From positions 8,060,001-8,124,000 of the forward strand of contig NZ_CP107903.1 in assembly GCF_036013955.1 (NCBI RefSeq): a stretch of DNA of 64,000 nucleotides, read 5' to 3'. This document shows positions 57,757 through 64,000 of this stretch, in pieces (the stretch's first letter is position 1; every line of letters begins with the position of its first letter). The DNA comes from Streptomyces sp. NBC_00459 (GTDB taxonomy: Bacteria > Actinomycetota > Actinomycetes > Streptomycetales > Streptomycetaceae). The translations under genes and the position numbers were made by a program. A model generated the notes under the pieces. The model made no database searches, was not told the DNA's origin, and saw only the letters and a program-made list of their open reading frames with translations.

Positions 57757-60513
57757 TCAGGCGACCGTGCAGCTCTGGTCGCCCAGCTTGAACGCTGTCG
57801 GTTTTCCGTTCGTGCCCGACCAGTTGCCCGTGAACCCGAAGCTCACCGACGAGCCCGCCGTCACGTTCGCGTTCCAGTTCACGTTCTTCGCCGTCACCGC
57901 CGCGCCCGACTGGGTGTACTCGGCGTTCCAGAGCTGCGAGACGGTCTGACCGTTCGGGAAGGACCAGCCGAGTGACCAGCCGGCCCAGGCGGTCGTGCCG
58001 GTGTTGCTGAGCTTCACGTCCGCCTGGAAGCCGCCCGACCACTCGCTGGTGACCTTGTACGTCACCGTGCAGGCCCCTGTCGGCGTAGTAGGTGTCGGCG
58101 TCGGCGTGGGTGTGGGCGTCGGGTCCGTGCCACCTCCGCCGCCACCGCTCGTGTCTGAAGACTCGCCGTAGACGACACCGCGCCCGTTCGTCGACACGTA
58201 CACGCGCCCGTACACCCTCGGGTCACCGGTGATGGCCGATCCCGTCCAACCCCACTGGTGGGCATCGTCGTTGATGCGAGTCCAGCTCGCGCCCCTGTCC
58301 GTGGAGCGGAAGATGCCGCGTACGCCGGCGATCTTCGCGCTCGTGTAGAGCGTCTGGTACGACGCACCCGTCGCCGCCTTGCCGAAGCCGACCGTGTCCG
58401 CCTGCTCGACGTTCGACAGCTTGGTGAACGTCGCCCCGCCGTCCGTCGAGTGCCACAGGCCGTACGCACCGTCCGTCGCGCCGCCCGCCAGCCAGATGTC
58501 GCCCTTCGTTCCCGGCAGGGCCTTGAAGCGCACGCTGTCGCCGGCCGGGAGACCGGTCGCCGCCGACGCGGTGAAGGTCGCGCCACCGTCCGAACTCGCA
58601 TAGAACTTGCCCGACTTGAAGCCGTAGAACGTCTTGGGGTCCACCCGGTCCGACTCGACGGTCGCACCCGCCGGGATGCCCGACGAGGCGGCCCACGACG
58701 TACCGAATCCCGTCGCGTACTGCACGCCCGTGCCCGCCGGGATGCCCGACGAGGCGGCCCACGACGTACCGAATCCCGTCGCGTACTGCACGCCCGTGCC
58801 CGCCGGGCTCCACACGAACCGGCTGCCGTCCGAGGCCGCCGCGATCGTGCCGCCGCCCGAGACGCCCGAAGGGTCGGTCCCCGCGAACCAGTTGGCGCCG
58901 TTGTCCGTCGAGAACGCGACATGCGGGCCGGAGTCCAGATCGCCGACGCGGGCCACGATCCCCGGGTTGGTCTCGGCGAAGTCGAGGCTCGTGGTGGTGG
59001 TGAAGTTCGGTGAAGTGAACATCATCGAGGGGACCTTGGCGAGATCCGTGTGGCGGAAGCCGCCGATGTCGCCGAGGGCGCTGAGCAGTACCGCCCCGCC
59101 CGACGGGGGAGCCGCGAGGTCGTTGACCGCCGTCTCCTCCAGGCCCTGGACCATGGGCTTGATGCTGAACTGACTGCCGCTGTCCCAGTTGGTGAGGTTC
59201 TCGGTGCCGTAGATCGTCGCGCCCGTTCCGTACATCATGCGGTTCGAGTTGAACGGGTCGATCTCCAGCGCCTCCGTCATCCACCCCAGTTTCGGCGACT
59301 GTTCGGGCGGCGACGGGTTCGCGCCGAAGGTCAGCCACGGTGAGGACGAGACGTCCATCGTGTAGCGGTTCGCGCGGGTGGGGTACGAGGTGTAGTCCCA
59401 GGCCTTCGTCCAGGTGCCGCCGCTGTCCGTGGAGCGGAAGAGCTGCGTGTCCGGCCACCAGGAGCTGTACGCCGTCGCCATCACCGTGCCCGGCTTCTGC
59501 CGGTCGATCGTCAGACCGCTGAACCCGTAGTAGGTGTCCGCCTCCGCGACCGGGCTGATGTTCGTCCACGTGCCGGTGGCCGTCGCGTACCGCCACAACT
59601 GGCCCTTGCCGCCGTCGTAGGGGCCGCCCTTGTCGCTGTACGGCAGGTAGAGGTAGCCGTTCTTCGCGTCCAGTACGCCCTTGTGGGCCAGATAGCCGGT
59701 GGGCTGCCCGGAGACCCGCGACCAGGTGGCGCCCGCGTCCGTCGAGCGGTACACCGCGTTGTCCTTGTCGGCGACCCCGACGTAGATCGTGCGGGTCGCG
59801 ATGCCCGACGTGCCCGTCGACTCGTCGAAGGTGACCCAGACGATGCCCTGGTTGTCGCTGGAGTACCCGCTGGTGTCGGTCGGATCCTGCGCGTAGTTGC
59901 CGACGTTGGGGAAGTTCGCCACCTGCGACCAGGTCGCCCCCGAGTCCGTCGACCGCCACAGACCCTTGCCGCTGGGCGCGCCCAGATACAGCACGCTGTT
60001 CCGGTTCGGGTCGACCGCGAGGCGCTCACCCATGCCCCGGCCGGGCATGTTGCCGCCCAACTTGAAGGGCAGATCGGCCCGTTGCCAGCTCGCGCCCCGG
60101 TCGCCCGACCTCAGTACGGCACCGTTTCCGGGGTCCCAGCTGTTCGTGTACGTGCCGACAGCCGCGTACACCTTGTTCGGGTCCACGGAGTCGGAGGCGA
60201 GGCTGACCACACCGGTGTGGCCCCAGCGGTCCCAGCCGACCGAGTCCGTCAGCGGGGTCCATGTCTTCGTCGACTCCTGCCAGCGGTAGGCGCCGCCGAT
60301 GTCCGTACGGGCGTACGCCAGGTTCTTCTCGGTGCGGTTGAAGACGATGCCCGGGACGAAACCGCCGCCGTCGATGCGGGCGTTCTTCCAGGTGTACGTG
60401 TCGGCCGCGAGCGTCACCTCCGCGGCGCTCGGGGCGGCGAGGGCGAGTTGGCTGCCCGCCAGCAGACCGGCGGCCAGGGTCAGTACGGCCGTGAGGATAC
60501 GGGTTCTTCGCAT
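57757..60513 (-). CDS. GH74 xyloglucanase/endoglucanase with C-terminal CBM2, secreted
   Basis: A 918-residue secreted enzyme that cuts xyloglucan and other beta-1,4-glucans. The signal peptide is RRTRILTAVLTLAAGLLAGS, cleaved near ALAAP. Two seven-bladed propellers follow (about 35-780, with repeated RSTDSGATWSQV-type BNR loops, and KNARIDGGGFVPGIVFNRTE at the start). A Gly/Asp/Pro/Thr linker (about 785-815) leads to a family 2 carbohydrate-binding module with CTVTYKVTSEWSGGFQADVK and Trp residues for cellulose binding. The coding sequence contains a perfect 66-bp tandem duplication (58675-58806) that doubles the 22-residue unit GTGVQYATGFGTSWAASSGI-PA. Whether it remains active is uncertain. 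Confidence 0.9.
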   Translation of the reverse strand: MRRTRILTAVLTLAAGLLAGSQLALAAPSAAEVTLAADTYTWKNARIDGGGFVPGIVFNRTEKNLAYARTDIGGAYRWQESTKTWTPLTDSVGWDRWGHTGVVSLASDSVDPNKVYAAVGTYTNSWDPGNGAVLRSGDRGASWQRADLPFKLGGNMPGRGMGERLAVDPNRNSVLYLGAPSGKGLWRSTDSGATWSQVANFPNVGNYAQDPTDTSGYSSDNQGIVWVTFDESTGTSGIATRTIYVGVADKDNAVYRSTDAGATWSRVSGQPTGYLAHKGVLDAKNGYLYLPYSDKGGPYDGGKGQLWRYATATGTWTNISPVAEADTYYGFSGLTIDRQKPGTVMATAYSSWWPDTQLFRSTDSGGTWTKAWDYTSYPTRANRYTMDVSSSPWLTFGANPSPPEQSPKLGWMTEALEIDPFNSNRMMYGTGATIYGTENLTNWDSGSQFSIKPMVQGLEETAVNDLAAPPSGGAVLLSALGDIGGFRHTDLAKVPSMMFTSPNFTTTTSLDFAETNPGIVARVGDLDSGPHVAFSTDNGANWFAGTDPSGVSGGGTIAAASDGSRFVWSPAGTGVQYATGFGTSWAASSGIPAGTGVQYATGFGTSWAASSGIPAGATVESDRVDPKTFYGFKSGKFYASSDGGATFTASAATGLPAGDSVRFKALPGTKGDIWLAGGATDGAYGLWHSTDGGATFTKLSNVEQADTVGFGKAATGASYQTLYTSAKIAGVRGIFRSTDRGASWTRINDDAHQWGWTGSAITGDPRVYGRVYVSTNGRGVVYGESSDTSGGGGGGTDPTPTPTPTPTPTTPTGACTVTYKVTSEWSGGFQADVKLSNTGTTAWAGWSLGWSFPNGQTVSQLWNAEYTQSGAAVTAKNVNWNANVTAGSSVSFGFTGNWSGTNGKPTAFKLGDQSCTVA
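58675..58806. repeat. Perfect 66-bp tandem duplication inside the GH74 gene
   Basis: Positions 58675-58740 and 58741-58806 are identical. The first copy is preceded by CCCGCCGG (58667-58674), which is also the last 8 bases of each unit, so a slippage or recombination event between short repeats is likely. Confidence 0.92.
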
Positions 60514-60815
60514 GGGGGTCCTCTCCGGGTGGGGGATGGGGAAGGCACCGGACGGTAAGCGCTTTCTCCGTATCGCGAGAGTTGCCGGGCTGCCCCCAGT
60601 GCGGGTGGGGGCAGCCCGGCCAGGTGGTCCCGTCGTCCGGTGACGAGACCGTGTTCGCGGAGCCATCGAGCGGTTCCGCGGAAGGAGCGGTGCCTACCCC
60701 CGCGCCCTGGGAGGGGCGCGGGGGTGTATCCGATGTACGGCTCTGTCGCGCGGAGGCGACCGACCACAACGGATCCGCAGCCGAACGGCTCAATCCGCGG
60801 AGCGCTCGGCGGGGG
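60514..60815. promoter_or_regulatory. Intergenic region: LacI-type operator for GH74, terminator for GH48
   Basis: This region has no gene. GTAAGCGCTTTC around 60555-60566 contains the palindrome AAGCGCTT (60557-60564), a typical LacI/GalR-family operator core, 44 bp upstream of the GH74 start. A hairpin CCCCCGCGCCC (60697-60707) with GGGCGCGGGGG (60714-60724) lies about 90 bp after the GH48 stop and probably terminates that transcript. Confidence 0.6.
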
Positions 60816-63731
60816 CTATTCGAGTAGCTCCGCGTACGAGCCCATGGCGAGGGCTATGTCCGCCTGGGCCCAGAACCGGTGATAGGTGAACGAGGGCGCG
60901 GCGCCGCCCGCCAGGTACGCCTCGATCTTCGACCAGTTGGGGTCGTTCTTGTAGAAGGAGCGGAGCGAGATGAAGGTCGACGACGAGTTGACCGTGTCGC
61001 CGTTCGGCATCTTCCCCGTCCAGGCCGACGGCACGTAGACAGCGTCGTCGAACCGGTTGTAGTCGGTGCGGGTCTCCGGAACGGCGATGCCCAGGCTGTC
61101 CTGGTAGTTGGCCCACATGCCGTCCAGCAGCGCCTTCGCCGTCGTCGCCGCCTCGGTGTCACCGGAGCGGTCGGCGTAGTACGTCAGCGTCTTGGCGTAC
61201 GCCGCCGCCACGCCCACGTCGTTGGTGTAGTCGGCCACGGTGACGTGAAGTCCCGCGTTGGCGCCCGGAGTTGTGGCGTTCCAGGTGTCGGGCTGGCCCG
61301 ACCACTGGAGCGTCGACGGGATGCGGTAGGTGCCGTCGGGGTTGATGGTCGTCTTGGACAGGGCCCAGTCGACCCACTTGTCCAGGACGGTCTTCGCCGC
61401 CGCGTTCCCCGTCTGCTGGTAGTACTCGGCGACCCGCTCCATGGACCACGCCTGGAAGCCGAACCACTGGTTGGACGGCGGGTCGTGGTACACCGGCTTC
61501 TCGTCGTAGTACATGCCGTAGAAGGTCGACGTACCGGCCGGCGGGGTCGCGTAGCGGCCTGCCCAGCTGTTGGTCGCGCCGCCCGCGATGGCACCCTCGT
61601 CGGACTGGAGCCAGCGGTAGAACTCGACCTGCCGCTGCAGTGACTTCGTCCAGTCCGCCTGCCCTGTCGCCGACTTGGGCTTCAGGTCGGCGTACGAGCT
61701 GAGCGCGTAGGCGGCCAGGGGGTTCTGGTAGCCGCCGTGCGTGTGGCTGGAGCCGATGCGCCAGGCCCAGCCCGCCGAGGTGTCGGTGGCGCCGCCCCAC
61801 GCGTAGTACCAGGACATCAGGTAGTGCGAGGCGTCCTTGCCGGTTCCGGCGGCGCAGGCCGTCGGGCCGACACAGTTGCCGATCTTCTTGAAGTACTTGT
61901 CGTACATCGAGTAGCGCAGGTAGTCGCCCATCTTGGCCGCCTTGCCGATGGTGGCCGAGACGTCACTGCCCTTGCCCTGCTGCTTCGCCCAGATGTCCGC
62001 CCAGTACGCGGCCTGCACGGCGCGCGCGTCGGCGTCCGGGGCGTTGGTGAACTTCCACTGCTTCGCGTACGACGCGTCGCCGGTGAACAGGTCCAGGTAC
62101 CCGTTCGTACCGCCGTACTTGAAGGCGTCGCAGGTCGGCTGCGGAACGGTCTCCCACACCGATTCCTGCGGTCCGCGCTGGAAGGTGTTGATGTAGGAGG
62201 GGCCGGTGTCCGTCGGGCCCGCCTCGCACTTGCCGGGCGAGTTGCCGTAGCCGTACACGTTGTCGACGTCCTGGAGCCAGTGCATACCGTAGACGTCGTC
62301 CGTGCCGTACGCGGTCTTCAGCTCGGCCGCGATCGGGTCGGTGCCGACCGAGACGCCGGTGTTGAGCGCAGCCGGGTACTGGCTCGGCAGGTCCCACTCG
62401 GGGGCGTACGTCGCCGGTTTCGACGCGTTGTAGAAGGAGTTGGTCGGCTGGTCGGCGTGGGTGGGGATCATGTACTGCTCCATGATCGACCAGGCGCCGT
62501 TGAACTTGGTCCAGTCGCCCGTCACCTTGCCGTACATGGCCTGGAGCCACAGGAGGTAGCTGTACGCCTCCGACGTGGTCTCGTGGCCGTGGTCCGGCGC
62601 CTCGACGATCAGTGTCTCCACCGAGTGGTAGGGGATGCCCTCGGGGGAGAAGTAGCCGCTCGCCGGGTTGGTGATCTTGCCGTAGAGGTCCAGGAAGCGG
62701 GCGTCGTACACCTTCGAGGCCGCCAGCTCGGTGACGGTGACCGTCGCCTTGGCGTGGCCGGTGGCCGTCGAGTCGAAGGCCGCCGATCCGGTGCCCGTCG
62801 CGTTGGCGGTGATCGTCACCTTCTGGGCCGTGTTCCAGTTCGACGGCGTGAAGGTGAGCGAGGCGCCGCCCGTCACCGACAGGCCCGTGTTGCCGCTCGC
62901 CCGGGCCGTCGCCACGGTCACGTTCGCGCTCGGCTGCGTCGACAGCTTCACGTCGTACGTGCCCGTCTTGCCCTGCTGGACGCCGAGTTGGGTCGGCACG
63001 GCGACCACGGCGGGACCCGAGGCGACCGTGATGCCGACCGGGGTGGACGGCGCCGAGGCGCCCAGGCTGTCGTAGGCCTTCGCCAGCAGCGAGTGACTTC
63101 CGACGGCCAGGCCGGTGGCCGAGTACGTGTAGGGCGCGGTCGTGTCCGTGCCGAGCAGCGTGGTGTCGTCGTAGAACTCGATCTTGGTGATCGTCGCGTT
63201 GTCCGCCGCAGCCGCGGTGGCCGCCATCGGCACCGCGGTGCCCTGCGAGTAGACCGCGCCCGCGGTCGGACTGGTCAGCACCGTGACCGGGGGCTGGTGG
63301 GCCCCGGCGCAGGTCGTCCCGTTGATCGCGAACGAGGTCGGCGCCGCGTTGGCGCCGCTGTACGTGAACTGCCCACCGGTGCTGACGGCGGCGCCGGCGG
63401 CGATCGTCGCGTTGTACGTCGCGTTCTGCACGGTGACCGTCTGGCCGGACTGGGACCAGGTGCCGTTCCAGCCGTTGCTGAGCTTCTGGTTGCCCGCGTA
63501 GGTGTACGTCAGTGTCCAGCCGTTGATGACGTCCGTACCGCGGTTGGTGATCGTCAGATCCGCGGTGAAACCGGACCCCCAGTCGTTCGTCTTGTAGTCG
63601 ACGCTGCACTGAACTGCCGCCGCTTGTGCGGGAGTTGTGCCCGTCGCGAGCATGGTCAAGGGGAGGGCGAGGGCCGCCACGACAGCGGTCCAGAACCGCC
63701 GCGTGACGCGGCGTCTGTGTCGGGGGTGCAT
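60816..63731 (-). CDS. CBM2-GH48 exo-cellulase, secreted
   Basis: A 971-residue secreted cellobiohydrolase. A signal peptide (RRFWTAVVAALALPLTMLAT ... AQAAA) is followed by a CBM2 (about 38-145, SVDYKTNDWGSGFTADLTIT), an Ig-like domain (about 150-240, PPVTVLTSPTAGAVYSQGTA) and a third small beta domain (about 245-335, ending VTVTEL). The GH48 domain begins at KVYDARFLDLYGKITNPASG. Its general acid Glu lies in APDHGHETTSEAYSYLLWLQ. The aromatic tunnel residues and the end RFWAQADIALAMGSYAELLE are intact. GH48 enzymes work processively from reducing ends and are key partners of endoglucanases. A CelR/CebR-type box lies upstream. Confidence 0.94.
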   Translation of the reverse strand: MHPRHRRRVTRRFWTAVVAALALPLTMLATGTTPAQAAAVQCSVDYKTNDWGSGFTADLTITNRGTDVINGWTLTYTYAGNQKLSNGWNGTWSQSGQTVTVQNATYNATIAAGAAVSTGGQFTYSGANAAPTSFAINGTTCAGAHQPPVTVLTSPTAGAVYSQGTAVPMAATAAAADNATITKIEFYDDTTLLGTDTTAPYTYSATGLAVGSHSLLAKAYDSLGASAPSTPVGITVASGPAVVAVPTQLGVQQGKTGTYDVKLSTQPSANVTVATARASGNTGLSVTGGASLTFTPSNWNTAQKVTITANATGTGSAAFDSTATGHAKATVTVTELAASKVYDARFLDLYGKITNPASGYFSPEGIPYHSVETLIVEAPDHGHETTSEAYSYLLWLQAMYGKVTGDWTKFNGAWSIMEQYMIPTHADQPTNSFYNASKPATYAPEWDLPSQYPAALNTGVSVGTDPIAAELKTAYGTDDVYGMHWLQDVDNVYGYGNSPGKCEAGPTDTGPSYINTFQRGPQESVWETVPQPTCDAFKYGGTNGYLDLFTGDASYAKQWKFTNAPDADARAVQAAYWADIWAKQQGKGSDVSATIGKAAKMGDYLRYSMYDKYFKKIGNCVGPTACAAGTGKDASHYLMSWYYAWGGATDTSAGWAWRIGSSHTHGGYQNPLAAYALSSYADLKPKSATGQADWTKSLQRQVEFYRWLQSDEGAIAGGATNSWAGRYATPPAGTSTFYGMYYDEKPVYHDPPSNQWFGFQAWSMERVAEYYQQTGNAAAKTVLDKWVDWALSKTTINPDGTYRIPSTLQWSGQPDTWNATTPGANAGLHVTVADYTNDVGVAAAYAKTLTYYADRSGDTEAATTAKALLDGMWANYQDSLGIAVPETRTDYNRFDDAVYVPSAWTGKMPNGDTVNSSSTFISLRSFYKNDPNWSKIEAYLAGGAAPSFTYHRFWAQADIALAMGSYAELLE

Positions 63732-63803
63732 GGTGCTGGTTCCTCCTAGCGGGCTCGGAGGTGCTCGTGGAGATGTGGGGAGGAGCAACAAGCCTTGAAC
63801 CAG

Positions 63804-63817
63804 TGGGAGCGCTCCCA
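63804..63817. promoter_or_regulatory. CebR/CelR-type operator of the GH48 gene
   Basis: TGGGAGCGCTCCCA is a perfect 14-bp palindrome equal to the operator of the LacI-family cellulose regulators CelR (Thermobifida) and CebR (Streptomyces), which release DNA on binding cello-oligosaccharides. It lies 73 bp before the ATG at 63731. Confidence 0.88.
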
Positions 63818-63946
63818 TATTGAAGACAGGCGTGTCAAGGGTCAAGGTGTTTGAAGACTCGAATTGATTCGACGACGTCATCTGATGGAAACACGTCAAC
63901 CCCTCTGTCCTTTGCCGTCACTTGGCGCTAACTTCATTGACACCAG

Positions 63947-63960
63947 TGGGAGCGATTCCG
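63947..63960. promoter_or_regulatory. Degenerate CebR-like half-operator
   Basis: TGGGAGCGATTCCG keeps 11 of 14 positions of the perfect box 130 bp away. It may be a weak second site for GH48 or the operator of a gene just right of the window. Confidence 0.45.
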
Positions 63961-64000
63961 TCAGTCGACATGTCCGCAACGACGTGCCCGATCTGCAAGG

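Larger units (their letters stand above)
63732..64000. other. Regulatory region upstream of the GH48 gene, no gene seen
   Basis: Apart from the two operator-like sites no coding frame is convincing here. The 63840-63935 part is markedly AT-richer than its surroundings, consistent with promoters. Confidence 0.55.

Noticed and set aside
58675..58806. CRISPR-like repeat
   Set aside because: Only two directly adjacent 66-bp copies in a coding frame, with no spacers.

Overview
The window is chromosomal DNA of a Streptomyces or a very close relative. Base composition is very GC-rich with a strong third-position bias. GTG starts and stop/start overlaps are frequent. Typical lineage genes are present: DUF574 methyltransferase, XRE-DUF5753 and MmyB-type regulators, a SpoIIE-type phosphatase, a SigB-type sigma factor, DUF6158, and a sortase substrate with an LAETG signal. 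Two familiar dispersed streptomycete intergenic repeats also occur. I saw no tRNA, rRNA or CRISPR array.

Region 1 (1-11,700) is the right-hand part of a decayed prophage packed with nested mobile elements. It opens inside a phage gene whose end carries an M23 peptidase domain, probably a tape-measure protein. Next come an IS3-family element (796-2125) without a target duplication and the 3' remnant of an IS701-type transposase (2126-2714). After these lies an IS5-family element (2719-6508) carrying an immunity-like passenger gene. Its transposase was split by a 2.5-kb serine-recombinase element (3594-6098). Last is an IS701-family element with 119-bp inverted repeats (6513-8079). That element beheaded an XRE/TPR-type regulator, which is followed by three small overlapping genes. 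The prophage ends with a large serine integrase (10147-11649). The integrase sits directly behind the amputated 5' end of a host radical-SAM gene (Rv2578c type), whose promoter carries a perfect SOS box.

Region 2 (11,800-27,200) is ordinary chromosome: an SRPBCC protein, an MFS pump fused to carboxypeptidase-regulatory-like domains, a PAS/GAF/PP2C/ATPase regulator, a methyltransferase and an LAETG surface protein. A four-peptidase operon (M55-M20-S9-S66) follows and looks suited to breaking down D-amino-acid-containing peptides. Then come small enzymes: GNAT, VOC and an F420-dependent oxidoreductase.

Region 3 (27,400-43,400) starts with a short decay zone holding two broken genes and a hydrophobic micro-protein. 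It continues with a methyltransferase, a PAP2 phosphatase, a histidine phosphatase, an ABC-F ATPase, an HxlR regulator divergent from a thioesterase, a sigma factor, a lysine-less aminotransferase-fold protein coupled to a metallo-hydrolase, a DedA protein overlapping a second metallo-hydrolase, and a membrane-anchored phosphodiesterase.

Region 4 (43,500-55,200) holds a MoxR ATPase coupled to a zincin/VWA protein, OsmC, a stand-alone DnaK, methyltransferases, regulators and a pterin dehydratase.

Region 5 (55,200-64,000) is a plant-cell-wall locus: a PL11 rhamnogalacturonan lyase, a GH74-CBM2 enzyme and a CBM2-GH48 cellulase. The GH48 gene has a perfect CebR/CelR-type operator (63804-63817), which implies induction by cello-oligosaccharides.
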